From an uncultured Prevotella sp. (lineage in GTDB: Bacteria; Bacteroidota; Bacteroidia; Bacteroidales; Bacteroidaceae): a stretch of DNA of 64,000 bases. The stretch is from positions 20,023 to 84,022 of the forward strand of contig CAMVQS010000003.1 of assembly GCA_947169685.1 (NCBI GenBank), written 5' to 3'. The notes under the pieces are model-generated. The model saw nothing but the letters and a program-made list of their open reading frames with translations, did no database searches and was not told the origin of the DNA. Both the position numbers and the translations under genes were made by a program. Below, in pieces: positions 41,515-52,905 of the stretch. Position 1 is the stretch's first letter. Every line of letters begins with the position of its first letter.

Positions 41515-42071
41515 TAAGAACCTTTGTTATATATATAATAATGTTGGCGTGCGCAAATATTGCGCACGCTCAACAACGTTATGGCGATGGCTTAGATGAT
41601 GTGTTGGCGCATGTGCCTATGGCCGGCACCCTTGTCCTAAAGGCATGTGGTGCTCATAGCAAGCATGACTGGCCGCAGTTGCTGTTAGGGGCTGGAGCCT
41701 CATACATATTGACAGCTGGTGTGGTACAGGGACTGAAATTAACTGTTCATGAATGTCGTCCAGATGGAAGTAATGCCAACTCCTTTCCTTCTGGACATAC
41801 GTCAATGGCATTCTCTGGAGCAACCGTGTTGCACCATGAATACGGTGAGTTGTCGCCTTGGATTTCGGTGGCAGGTTATGGCGTGGCAACATTTGTTGCT
41901 GTTGATCGTGTGGCTAAGAAACGTCATCATTGGTATGACGTAGCAGCTGGTGCAGCTATAGGCTTAGTAACTACTGAGGTTAGCTACTGGCTAAGTGAAC
42001 GTCTATTTGACAGTAAGGGGGTGACAGTGGCTTTCACAGGTAATACAGTTGACATGACAATTCCCCTATAA
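41511..42071 (+). CDS. PAP2-family phosphatase (membrane or exported)
   Basis: 186 residues with an N-terminal signal/anchor ('FVIYIIMLACANIAHAQQ') and the three acid-phosphatase motifs: K-x6-R-P as 'LKLTVHECRPDG', 'PSGHTS', and 'KKRHHWYDV' (R-x5-H-x3-D). All catalytic residues (R, H, H, D) are visible. PAP2 enzymes remove phosphate from lipid phosphates such as undecaprenyl pyrophosphate or phosphatidylglycerophosphate. It is only about 185 residues, so a compact type. Start overlaps the transporter stop by 4 bases; a functional link with maltose use is not obvious. Confidence 0.85.
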   Translation: MIRTFVIYIIMLACANIAHAQQRYGDGLDDVLAHVPMAGTLVLKACGAHSKHDWPQLLLGAGASYILTAGVVQGLKLTVHECRPDGSNANSFPSGHTSMAFSGATVLHHEYGELSPWISVAGYGVATFVAVDRVAKKRHHWYDVAAGAAIGLVTTEVSYWLSERLFDSKGVTVAFTGNTVDMTIPL

Positions 42072-42072
42072 G

Positions 42073-42088
42073 GTGCAAACGTTTGCAC
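42073..42088. promoter_or_regulatory. Perfect LacI-type operator ahead of malQ
   Basis: GTGCAAACGTTTGCAC is a perfect 16-bp palindrome, 54 bases upstream of the -7 box TAATTTTG (42142-42149). It shares 15 of 16 bases with the operator near susC, tying malQ to the same regulator. Confidence 0.82.
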
Positions 42089-42141
42089 GCTTTCTTCTCT
42101 AATAATTGGCCCTAAAGAGGCTAACGCACTGATTTATTTTG

Positions 42142-42149
42142 TAATTTTG
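42142..42149 (+). promoter_or_regulatory. -7 box (TAATTTTG) of malQ
   Basis: TAATTTTG lies 26 bases before the malQ start codon; no clear -33 TTG. Confidence 0.6.
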
Positions 42150-42175
42150 ACGGCAGAACTAAAACTTATTTGTCT

Positions 42176-44605
42176 ATGAAATTACAATTTAACCTTTTGT
42201 ACCAAACAACTTTCGGTGAAGTATTGATGCTGAACATCCTTTCAAGTGATGAGGGAAAAAAGCCTGCTCAGCACAAGATGATTACGCTCGATGGTCTGCA
42301 CTGGACAGTTGACATCAACATGACAGCTAAGACTGAAACCTTTATTGATTACTATTATAGTGTACGACGTGATGATGTTGATACGCGTCACGAATGGCTT
42401 ATGGTGCCTCATCGTTTAGAGTTTGCCGCCATCAAAGGAGCTCACTACACTGTTTATGATCATTGGAATGACATTCCTGAAGATTCCTACATGTACAGCT
42501 CGGCTTTTACCGAGTGCGTCTATGCCCGTAAGCGTACTCTCAGTACTAAATCAGAGTTTACACGTACAGTTCGCTTGAAGGTGCGTGCTCCGCAACTTCG
42601 TTTAGGTGAACAGTTGGCACTGGTGGGTGCCGACCCAGCTTTAGGAGCTTGGGAAATCGATAAGGCATTACCCATGACTGAACATGAATATCATGAGTGG
42701 GTTATCTCTATTGATGCGGATAAGTTGCAGAGTTCGCAGATGGAGTTTAAGTTTTTGATAAAGGCTGAGAAAGACGATGTCCCCAGTATGTGGGAGAACT
42801 GTGCGAACCGTACTGTTGACCTTCCAGAGATGCAGGCTAACGAAGTGGTAGTCTATGAGTTGTCGCAGGCCTATTTCTCCATCCACGACTGGAAGGGAGC
42901 TGGAACGGTTATTCCTATATTCTCATTGCGCTCTGAAGGCAGTTTCGGCGTGGGCGACTTTGGCGATCTGAAACGTATGATTGACTGGGCTGATAAGACA
43001 GGCCAACGTATCATACAGGTGCTTCCTATCAACGACACCAATATGACACATACGTGGCAGGACAGCTATCCTTACAATTCTATCAGCATTTATGCCCTGC
43101 ATCCGCAATATACAGACTTCCGTCAGTTACCGGAATTGAAGGATGTTGAAGCCAGAAAGAAATATGAGGCATTGCGCCAGGAGCTTAATGCCCTGTCGCA
43201 GATAGACTACGAGCGTATGTTTGAGGCTAAGCTTTCATACTTGCATGAGCTCTTTGCACAGGAGTGGAAGACCGTAAGCCGTCGCGCCAGCTACAAGCAG
43301 TTCTTCGAATCTAACAAGCAATGGCTGGAACCCTATGCTGCTTTCTGTTACTATCGCGACATCTACGGAACAGCAACCTTCTCGGAATGGCCGTCCAAAT
43401 TACCAAAACCAGAGAAGGCTGTTATTGACTTCTGGTATTTTGTGCAGTATAACCTCGACCAGCAAATGCGTAGTGCCCATGAGTATGCGCGAGCTCATCG
43501 TGTTGTTCTGAAGGGCGATATCCCCATCGGTATCTCACGCGACGGTGTTGAGGCATGGGTTGAACCCAAATACTTCAATCTTAATGGACAGGCAGGTGCT
43601 CCGCCTGACCCATTCTCTGCCGACGGACAGAACTGGGGCTTCCCCACCTACAACTGGGATGCCATGTTGGCCGACGGTTGTCAGTGGTGGGTGCGTCGCT
43701 TCCGTAAGATGGCAGAATATTTCGATGCCTACCGTATTGACCATGTGCTGGGATTCTTCCGCATTTGGGAGATTCCTATGCCTCATAAATCTGGACTTAT
43801 GGGACAGTTTAGTCCTGCACTTGGTTTGAGCCGTGAGGAAATTGAGGCTTATGGCGTATATAATCACATGGAACTCTTCCTTGTTGATCACAAGCGCAGT
43901 GACCGCTGGCATCCTCGTATCGCCGTGCAATTTAATGAGGACTATACTAAGCTTGACGAGGGCACGAAATCTAATTTCAATCGTCTCTACAACGACTATT
44001 TCTATCGTCGTAACAACCAGTTCTGGTACACGGAGGCCATGAAAAAACTGCCACGTTTGACTCAGGCCACCCGTATGCTCGTCTGTGCCGAGGATCTTGG
44101 CATGGTACCCGACTGTGTACCTTGGGTTATGAATGAGCTGCGTATCCTGTCGCTCGAGATTCAGTCAATGCCGAAAGATCCGAAAGTACGCTTCGGTAAG
44201 CTTTCACATAATCCCTATCGTAGTGTAGATACCATCAGTACTCATGACATGGCGACACTCCGTCAGTGGTGGGATGAGGACGAAGAGCGTACACAGAATT
44301 ACTACAACACATCGCTTCGTCGTAGTGGGGCAGCCCCCCACCCACTGCCCGGCTGGTTGGCAAAGGATATTGTGAGCCGCCATCTGACTTCACCCTCTAT
44401 GCTCTGCCTGCTTTCGCTGCAAGACTGGCTGTCCATTGACGAAAAACTGCGTCTGCCTGACCAGAATGCTGAACGTATCAATATCCCGGCTAATCCGCGT
44501 CATTACTGGCGTTACCGCATGCACTTGACCATTGAGCAACTTCTCGAGGCCGAGGAGTTCAACGATACAGTCAAGACATTAATCACCCAAAGTGGAAGAA
44601 AATAA
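42176..44605 (+). CDS. malQ: 4-alpha-glucanotransferase (GH77) with N-terminal starch-binding domains
   Basis: I start at ATG 42176 ('MKLQFNLLYQT'); the ORF-track start is a TTG two codons earlier. 809 residues: two CBM20-like domains in the first 270 residues ('GEQLALVGADPALGAWEIDKALPM' is typical), then a GH77 barrel. Catalytic regions visible are 'YFDAYRIDHVLGFFRIWEI' (Asp nucleophile), 'VCAEDLGMVPDCV' (Glu acid/base) and 'TISTHDMATLRQWWDED' (third Asp). It disproportionates maltooligosaccharides in the cytoplasm, releasing glucose. Its own operator and promoter precede it, and the GH97 gene follows after 6 bases. Confidence 0.95.
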   Translation: MKLQFNLLYQTTFGEVLMLNILSSDEGKKPAQHKMITLDGLHWTVDINMTAKTETFIDYYYSVRRDDVDTRHEWLMVPHRLEFAAIKGAHYTVYDHWNDIPEDSYMYSSAFTECVYARKRTLSTKSEFTRTVRLKVRAPQLRLGEQLALVGADPALGAWEIDKALPMTEHEYHEWVISIDADKLQSSQMEFKFLIKAEKDDVPSMWENCANRTVDLPEMQANEVVVYELSQAYFSIHDWKGAGTVIPIFSLRSEGSFGVGDFGDLKRMIDWADKTGQRIIQVLPINDTNMTHTWQDSYPYNSISIYALHPQYTDFRQLPELKDVEARKKYEALRQELNALSQIDYERMFEAKLSYLHELFAQEWKTVSRRASYKQFFESNKQWLEPYAAFCYYRDIYGTATFSEWPSKLPKPEKAVIDFWYFVQYNLDQQMRSAHEYARAHRVVLKGDIPIGISRDGVEAWVEPKYFNLNGQAGAPPDPFSADGQNWGFPTYNWDAMLADGCQWWVRRFRKMAEYFDAYRIDHVLGFFRIWEIPMPHKSGLMGQFSPALGLSREEIEAYGVYNHMELFLVDHKRSDRWHPRIAVQFNEDYTKLDEGTKSNFNRLYNDYFYRRNNQFWYTEAMKKLPRLTQATRMLVCAEDLGMVPDCVPWVMNELRILSLEIQSMPKDPKVRFGKLSHNPYRSVDTISTHDMATLRQWWDEDEERTQNYYNTSLRRSGAAPHPLPGWLAKDIVSRHLTSPSMLCLLSLQDWLSIDEKLRLPDQNAERINIPANPRHYWRYRMHLTIEQLLEAEEFNDTVKTLITQSGRK

Positions 44606-44608
44606 TAA

Positions 44609-46828
<2,220 letters not shown>

Positions 46829-46829
46829 A

Positions 46830-48173
46830 TTAGATGATAGGCAGTGAAATGCCGTTAATCTTTTGATAGACATCCAGTGCATAGACGTCAGTCATGCCAC
46901 TGATGTAGTCGATGACGGCCATGAGGCGTGTTTCAAGACTATCTGCGTGGATGTCATATTGACTACTGACACGGCCTATGAGTTGTTGGGAGTAATAACG
47001 GTCTGGAGCCATAACAGCATCGACCATCTGCTCCATCAGTGTTTCCATGATTTTATAACCTGACAGTTCGACGTCGAGTACAGGTTTGCTCTTATAAATG
47101 CGCTGCACAGAAAGTGCGGCGCATTGTTTGTATGCCTCACAGGGCTGTGGGCTGATATGGTCAATGAGACTGCCGCTGAAGGTACCGGAAAGGATGGCCT
47201 CCTCATTTTCCACAAACACCTTTGCACATTCACTTTCCAACAGTCCGATGACACAAGCCCTCATATAAACCACCTTCTCATTGGGGTCTGTTACCTGCTC
47301 TTCCAATATGCGTTGAAGAATATGCTTCTTTCCCGTTTCGTCAAAGAATCCCAGCATCAGTCGCTCTGTTTCCTCAAACGACAGTATCTTCAGTTTATGC
47401 GCATCCTCAATATCCATAATCTCATAACAAATATCGTCAGCCGCTTCAACGAGATATACCAATGGGTGACGCGCATAACGCAAGGGTTCGCCAGGAGCCG
47501 ACAAACAAATGATTCCCATTTCGTGAGCCATGCGTTGGTATGCCTCCTGCTCGCTATGGAAAAAACCGAATTTCCCCTTTTCCCCTGCAGCTGACGAGGC
47601 GAAGGGGTACTTTACGATGCTGCCCAGCGTGGAATAGGTCATGACGAAACCACCTGGACGTCGTCCACAAAACTGGTGAGTCAACAGGCGGAAGGCGTTG
47701 GCGTTACCTTCAAAGTGAGTGATATCGTCCCAAAAAATGGGCGTAACCTGTGCTTTCAGTTCGTGTCCAGGCCCTTCAGTGAAGAACGTCTGAATGGCTT
47801 TCTCGCCACTATGGCCAAACGGCGGATTACCCAAATCGTGAGCAAGACAAGCCGTAGAAACGATTTGTCCGATTTGTTCGAATAGTGTACCTTCTAGCTC
47901 CGGATGTTTATTGGCAATGAGCTGCGCTGCCACATCGTTACCTAATGACATACCAACACTGGCCACCTCAAGCGAGTGAGTCAGGCGGTTGTGCACGAAG
48001 ATACTGCCAGGCAAAGGGAATACCTGTGTTTTGTTCTGCAAACGGCGAAAAGGCGCAGAAAAAATAAGACGGTCGTAGTCGCGTTTGAACTCTGTTCGGT
48101 CATCATGACGTTTGGCATGACGATACTCTTGTCCCAGACGTTTATTTGATATTAATTGTTCCCAGTTCATCAT
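46830..48173 (-). CDS. dgt: dGTP triphosphohydrolase
   Basis: I start at 48173 ('MMNWEQLISNKRLGQE'; 48170 is equally possible) because the ORF-track start at 48209 falls on the -7 box. 447 residues with HD-domain metal ligands 'RLTHSLEVASVG' and 'CLAHDLGNPPFGHSGEKA', a later 'VEAADDICYEIMDIED', and N-terminal 'RLIFSAPFRRLQNKTQVF'. This is the long bacterial dNTPase type that cuts dGTP to deoxyguanosine and triphosphate, setting nucleotide pools. It is divergent from dut, another pool-sanitising enzyme, with 139 bases between the starts. Confidence 0.93.
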   Translation of the reverse strand: MMNWEQLISNKRLGQEYRHAKRHDDRTEFKRDYDRLIFSAPFRRLQNKTQVFPLPGSIFVHNRLTHSLEVASVGMSLGNDVAAQLIANKHPELEGTLFEQIGQIVSTACLAHDLGNPPFGHSGEKAIQTFFTEGPGHELKAQVTPIFWDDITHFEGNANAFRLLTHQFCGRRPGGFVMTYSTLGSIVKYPFASSAAGEKGKFGFFHSEQEAYQRMAHEMGIICLSAPGEPLRYARHPLVYLVEAADDICYEIMDIEDAHKLKILSFEETERLMLGFFDETGKKHILQRILEEQVTDPNEKVVYMRACVIGLLESECAKVFVENEEAILSGTFSGSLIDHISPQPCEAYKQCAALSVQRIYKSKPVLDVELSGYKIMETLMEQMVDAVMAPDRYYSQQLIGRVSSQYDIHADSLETRLMAVIDYISGMTDVYALDVYQKINGISLPII

Positions 48174-48206
48174 GTATATGGACGATTTACTATTTACTAT
48201 TTGATG

Positions 48207-48284
48207 CAAAAGTACTATTTTTTATAGAATTAACCATATTTTCCAGGAAAAATGTGGATAATTCGAGAGAAATCATTAATTTTG
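48207..48284. promoter_or_regulatory. Divergent -7 boxes of dgt and dut
   Basis: Minus-strand TACTTTTG (48207-48214) faces dgt and plus-strand TAATTTTG (48277-48284) faces dut, 29 bases before its ATG. Neither has a clear -33 TTG at standard spacing. Confidence 0.55.
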
Positions 48285-48312
48285 CACCTTATAAATAGTA
48301 AAGTCCAAAACG

Positions 48313-48750
48313 ATGACAGAAATAAAAGTAGTTAATCGTGGGCATCAGCCATTGCCGCAATATGCCACTTCACAGAGTGCTGGCATGGATCTTCGTGCCA
48401 ATTTGAATGAACCAGTTGTACTGCGCCCGATGGAGCGTAGGCTTATTCCTACAGGCTTGTATATCGCCTTACCCGAGGGGTATGAAGCGCAGGTTCGTCC
48501 TCGTAGCGGACTGGCCCTGAAACATGGTTTGACAGTGCTGAATGCTCCAGGTACCATTGATGCCGACTATCGTGGTGAGGTAGGCGTAGTACTTATCAAT
48601 CTCTCTCAGGAAGACTTTGTTATCAATGACGGCGAACGTATTGCCCAAATGGTCATTGCACGTCATGAGCAGGCGAAGTTCACGATTGTGGAGGAGCTCG
48701 ATGAAACAGAACGCGGTACTGGAGGTTATGGACATACAGGTGTGAAATAA
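48313..48750 (+). CDS. dut: dUTP diphosphatase
   Basis: 145 residues carrying all five trimeric dUTPase motifs in order: 'AGMDLRA' (residues 24-30), '[10 protein letters not shown]', '[11 protein letters not shown]', 'GERIAQMVI' and '[11 protein letters not shown]'. The last has Tyr-Gly-His instead of the commoner Phe-Gly-Ser, which keeps the aromatic stacking position. It hydrolyses dUTP to dUMP, preventing uracil in DNA and feeding thymidylate synthesis. It is the first of four rightward genes, with 5 bases to the TPR gene, a common Bacteroidales order. Confidence 0.96.
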   Translation: MTEIKVVNRGHQPLPQYATSQSAGMDLRANLNEPVVLRPMERRLIPTGLYIALPEGYEAQVRPRSGLALKHGLTVLNAPGTIDADYRGEVGVVLINLSQEDFVINDGERIAQMVIARHEQAKFTIVEELDETERGTGGYGHTGVK

Positions 48751-48755
48751 ACAAA

Positions 48756-50465
48756 ATGAGTAGAAGGCTGTATATATTGGTCATGATTTGGGGATGGAGC
48801 CTGTTGGCGTCAGCCCAGACATACGACTATTTCTTTCTGGAAGCCATGTGTGAGCGTCAGAAAGGAAACCACGACGCAGCCTTCGACCTGTTGCAGCATT
48901 GCATAGAAATTAATCCGAATGCTGCAGAGGCATATTTCTTTGTCGCGCAATATTACAGTTCCCTGAAACAGCAGGAACAGGCATTAACCTATTTGGAGAA
49001 AGCCTACGAGCTGAATCCGCAGAACTCCATTTACACGGAAACGTTGGCACAAGCTTACACAAGTGCGCATCAATACGAAAAGGCGATTGACGTGTTTGAG
49101 GCATTGTTTAACCGTGAGCCTGACCGTGACGATGTTTTGGCCATACTCTATGAGCTCTATCAGCGCAATGACCAGTTAGAGAAAGCTGTCTATGCCTTGG
49201 AACGTTTGGAAACACTTGACGGAAAAACCGAACGTCTGTCGCTGGCCAAGAGTGAGCTCTACACCCGCTTAGGAAACAAGAAAGCTGCTATTGCTGAGAT
49301 AAAGGCGTTGGCCGACCAATATCCCAACGATCTGAACTATCGTGTGATGTATGGAGATGCGCTGATGCAGAATGGTCAGAAGAAACAAGCCCTTTCCGTT
49401 TATCAAGGTGTATTGAAGGAAGAGCCGGACAATGTTCAGGCACAGCTATCCATGATTAGCTATTACGCTGCAGAAGGTGACACTGAGAAGGCTGACGAGA
49501 TGAACGAACGCGTGTTGCTTAATGACGATGTCGAACCTAGCGTACGCATGGAAATCATGCGTCGTGAAGTCATGAATAATCTTCAGAATGGCGGTGACAG
49601 TGTTCGCATTCTCAAGCTCTTTCATCGGTTGTTGTCCGTTCCAGAGCCTGATGCAGATATGGCACTGATGTGTGCCACCTATATGAAACTGCGCGAAATG
49701 CCTGCCGATAGTATCAATGGCATGTACGAACGCGTGTTGCAGATTGCTCCCGACAACTCTTATGCACGCCTGCAACTGGTTGCCTCGGCTTGGGACAAGG
49801 ACCAGCTCGACAAAGTCATAGAGCTATGTAAGGCTGCCAGACAGTATAATCCTGATGACATGGCGTTCTACTATTATCAGGGATTTGCCTACTATCGTCA
49901 GGACGATGTCGATAATGCTCTGGATGCCTTCCAGAATGGTGTGAGCGTCATCACAGAACAGAGCAATCCCGACTTAGCCAGTGACTTCTATGAGGTAATG
50001 GGTGAGTTGCTCTACAAAAAAGGCATGGTTCGCGAGGCTTTCGCTGCCTACGATTCCTGCCTGGTATGGAAAGAAGACAAAATCAGTTGTCTTAACAACT
50101 ATGCTTACTATCTCAGTGAGTTAGACGAGCAGCTGGAACGTGCAGAGCTTATGTCGTATAAGACCATTAAGGCTGAGCCCAAGAATGCCACATACTTAGA
50201 CACCTATGCCTGGATTCTTTTCAAGCAAGGGCGTTATTCTGAGGCGAAGATCTATATGGATCAGACATTACAAAACGACCCCGACACAAGTGCTGTTGTC
50301 TTGGAACATGCCGGCGACATCTATGCCAAGTGCAACGATCTTCAGCAGGCGCTCAACTACTGGCAGCAAGCACTTGACAAGTCTTCCGATGATTCGGAAA
50401 TCAAAGGCAAGCGGAAACAAATACTTATCAAAAAAATAAAACTCCAAAAATATATAAAAGAATGA
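48756..50465 (+). CDS. Exported tetratricopeptide-repeat protein
   Basis: 569 residues with a signal peptide ('LVMIWGWSLLASAQT') and at least ten TPR-like helix pairs, for instance 'AEAYFFVAQYYSSLKQQEQALTYLEKAYELNP' and 'TYAWILFKQGRYSEAKIYMDQTLQNDP'. It is probably periplasmic, a scaffold without an enzyme domain. It overlaps the DUF4292-like lipoprotein gene by 4 bases. The order dut, TPR, DUF4292, peptidase-like is a conserved Bacteroidales envelope neighbourhood, which suggests a part in outer-membrane or cell-wall maintenance. Confidence 0.85.
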   Translation: MSRRLYILVMIWGWSLLASAQTYDYFFLEAMCERQKGNHDAAFDLLQHCIEINPNAAEAYFFVAQYYSSLKQQEQALTYLEKAYELNPQNSIYTETLAQAYTSAHQYEKAIDVFEALFNREPDRDDVLAILYELYQRNDQLEKAVYALERLETLDGKTERLSLAKSELYTRLGNKKAAIAEIKALADQYPNDLNYRVMYGDALMQNGQKKQALSVYQGVLKEEPDNVQAQLSMISYYAAEGDTEKADEMNERVLLNDDVEPSVRMEIMRREVMNNLQNGGDSVRILKLFHRLLSVPEPDADMALMCATYMKLREMPADSINGMYERVLQIAPDNSYARLQLVASAWDKDQLDKVIELCKAARQYNPDDMAFYYYQGFAYYRQDDVDNALDAFQNGVSVITEQSNPDLASDFYEVMGELLYKKGMVREAFAAYDSCLVWKEDKISCLNNYAYYLSELDEQLERAELMSYKTIKAEPKNATYLDTYAWILFKQGRYSEAKIYMDQTLQNDPDTSAVVLEHAGDIYAKCNDLQQALNYWQQALDKSSDDSEIKGKRKQILIKKIKLQKYIKE

Positions 50466-51310
50466 AAGCATTAAATTATGTGAAGGTCTCCCTTTTGGCA
50501 GTACCGTTCCTCTTTGGAGGATGTAAGTCAAAGAAAGCAGTTGTTGAACCAGTCAAGCCTTTAACAGTAGAGGAAGTTAATCAGCAACACTTCTTACAGC
50601 AAGTGAATGACAATGCGCAGTATGCAAAGTTTCTGACTTCAAAGGTTAAGTTCTCTGTTGAAGTTGGAGTGCAGAAGCTCACACTGACGGGAAATCTGAA
50701 AATGAAACGCGACGATGTCATTCGTCTGCAACTCATGGCTTTCGGTTTTGTGGAAGCAGGACGTATCGAGTTGACGCCTGAATACGTTCTTATCATGGAC
50801 CGTATCAACAAGCAGTATATGAAGGCAACCTATGGTTCCATAGACTTCCTTCGTAACAGCGGTTTGAACTTCTACACCATGCAAGCTCTCTTCTGGAACG
50901 AACTGTTCGTACCTGGACAGACAAAGGTGTTGGATGCCTCGCTAAACAAAATGGATGCCGACATGAGTGGCGAAAATGCCATCATTTCACTGAATGACGG
51001 TAAGATGCAGTATCGTTGGCTGGCTACGAAGGATCAGGCTCAAATCCGTATGGCAAATATTATGTACGTTGACCAGTTCAAAGGAAATACTCAGTTAAAC
51101 TGGGACTATGAGGACTTCCACGTTCTGAACAGAAAGCCGTTCCCCTTCGAGCATAATATCACCTTTACGGTTCCTGAAAAGGAAGTCAAGCTTGGTATGA
51201 CGCTGAACTATGTCAAGCATGAGGACAACTGGGAGACACGTACTGACGTTTCATCCAGCTATCGTGAGGTGACTATTGACGAGATTCTTCGTCGATTCAT
51301 GGCACTTTAA
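50462..51310 (+). CDS. DUF4292-like lipoprotein
   Basis: 282 residues, lipobox 'FLFGGC' (C21) followed by a Lys-rich stretch. The body ('LTLTGNLKMKRDDVIRLQLMAFGFVEAGRIELTPEYVLIMDRINKQYM') is the beta-rich fold of DUF4292, distantly like LolA/LolB lipoprotein carriers. It ends 'DVSSSYREVTIDEILRRFMAL'. It is translationally coupled to the TPR gene and 8 bases ahead of the EnvC-like gene. A role in lipoprotein or lipid handling is a structural guess only. Confidence 0.75.
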   Translation: MKALNYVKVSLLAVPFLFGGCKSKKAVVEPVKPLTVEEVNQQHFLQQVNDNAQYAKFLTSKVKFSVEVGVQKLTLTGNLKMKRDDVIRLQLMAFGFVEAGRIELTPEYVLIMDRINKQYMKATYGSIDFLRNSGLNFYTMQALFWNELFVPGQTKVLDASLNKMDADMSGENAIISLNDGKMQYRWLATKDQAQIRMANIMYVDQFKGNTQLNWDYEDFHVLNRKPFPFEHNITFTVPEKEVKLGMTLNYVKHEDNWETRTDVSSSYREVTIDEILRRFMAL

Positions 51311-51318
51311 CGTCTTAA

Positions 51319-52905
51319 ATGAAAAAGTTTCTTCTCGTACAACTTCTGTTGTTATGCTTCTGTCTGACTTCTTACGCCCAACAGCGTAAGAAGGTGACCA
51401 AGAAGCCTACAACTACTGCTGTGCAGAAAAAAAAGCCTGCACAGCAGAAGAAGCCTGTTGCCAATAAAAAGAAAAAGAAGCCCACCACCAATGCTTCCAT
51501 TCAGGGCTTGCAGAAAGAACGTCAACAGCTGCAGCAGAAGATTAGAGAGCAGGAACGTCGTCTGCGCGATAATGAGAAGGACGTGAAAAAACGACTTCAG
51601 ACGCTGATGGTGCTCAACACAGAGATTGAGGACAAGAAACGCAACATCGAGGCTACACGCATTGACCTGACCCACTTGAACGACACCATTGACCTGCTCG
51701 GCCAACAAATGATACAACTGCAGAATCAGCTCGACCAGTTCAAACGGGAATACATTAGGTCCGTCCGTTACATGCATCGTAACCGTTCGGCACAAAGCAA
51801 ACTGATGTTTATCTTCAGTGCCAAGAATTTCTCGCAAATGTATCGTCGCCTGATTTTCATGCGACACTATGCCAGCTATCAGCGGACACAGGGTGAGGCT
51901 ATTATCCAGAAGAAGAACGAGCTGACCCATGTCCAGGCAGTGCTGTTGGCGGCTAAGGACAATAAAGATAAGCTGCTCAAACGTGACCTCCAAACCCATC
52001 AGGAGCTCGAGAACTCCCAGATAGAGCAAAAGAAGGTCGTATCCACGTTACAGAAGGAGCACAAGACCATCGAGGCGCTCATTGCCGACCACCGTAAGCG
52101 TGACGCGGAATTAAACTCAAGAATCGACAGGCTGATAGCAGAGGAGGTGGCTCGTGCCAAAGCCCGTGCTGAGGCAGAAGCCAAGCGCAAGGCTGAGGCA
52201 GAGGCTGCTCGTAAGCGCAAGGAGGAGCTGGCTCGTAAGAAGGCAGAGGCCGAACGCATTGAACGTGAAAATAAACGTCGTATTGCCGAGGCCAAGGCCA
52301 AGGAGGAACGTCTGAAAGCTCAGGCACGCGCTGCCGAGAAGAAAGAAAGACGTGAGGCCGAACGTCTGGCCCGTGAAGCAGAACGTGAGCGTCTGGCTGC
52401 AGAGCGACGGGCTGCAGAGGAACGTCGTGCTAACGAACGGGAAATCGCTGCTGCCAGACGTGAGACGGATTTGGCTAACTCCATATCGGCAGAAGACCTC
52501 CGACTAAGTAATAACTTCGAGAACAATCGCGGTCGTTTCCCCATGCCCATCAGTGGTTCCTATCAGGTTGTCAACAGCTTTGGACAATATAATGTGGAAG
52601 GTCTGAAGAACGTTCGTCTCGACAATAAGGGTGTCAACCTAAAAGGTCAGGCAGGTGCTGTCGTACGTTGCATCTTTACTGGCGAAGTGACTACCGTGTT
52701 CAATTATTCCGGATCAACATGTGTCATCATACGTCATGGTAGTTACTTCTCCGTCTATGGAAACTTAGGCAGTGTCTCCGTCAAGCGGGGTCAGAATGTG
52801 GGTACGGGTCAGGCTCTTGGTACCGTGGCTTCTGACAATATTCTCCAGTTCCAGCTACGTAAGGGAAGAACGCCCCTGAACCCCATGCAGTGGCTGCGCC
52901 GCTAA
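51319..52905 (+). CDS. envC: EnvC-like murein hydrolase activator (degenerate M23)
   Basis: 528 residues: signal peptide ('LLLCFCLTSYAQQ'), Lys/Pro-rich linker, a long coiled coil (about residues 55-250), a second Ala/Glu/Arg-rich helix (260-390) and a C-terminal LytM domain. In the LytM part the usual metal ligands are gone: the H-x3-D position reads 'NKGVNLKG' and the H-x-H position 'ILQFQLRKG', while 'VIIRHGSYFSVYGNLGSVSVKRGQNVGTGQALG' keeps the fold. So it should not cut peptidoglycan but activate amidases at division, like E. coli EnvC. It overlaps the convergent deacylase gene by 4 bases. Confidence 0.88.
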   Translation: MKKFLLVQLLLLCFCLTSYAQQRKKVTKKPTTTAVQKKKPAQQKKPVANKKKKKPTTNASIQGLQKERQQLQQKIREQERRLRDNEKDVKKRLQTLMVLNTEIEDKKRNIEATRIDLTHLNDTIDLLGQQMIQLQNQLDQFKREYIRSVRYMHRNRSAQSKLMFIFSAKNFSQMYRRLIFMRHYASYQRTQGEAIIQKKNELTHVQAVLLAAKDNKDKLLKRDLQTHQELENSQIEQKKVVSTLQKEHKTIEALIADHRKRDAELNSRIDRLIAEEVARAKARAEAEAKRKAEAEAARKRKEELARKKAEAERIERENKRRIAEAKAKEERLKAQARAAEKKERREAERLAREAERERLAAERRAAEERRANEREIAAARRETDLANSISAEDLRLSNNFENNRGRFPMPISGSYQVVNSFGQYNVEGLKNVRLDNKGVNLKGQAGAVVRCIFTGEVTTVFNYSGSTCVIIRHGSYFSVYGNLGSVSVKRGQNVGTGQALGTVASDNILQFQLRKGRTPLNPMQWLRR

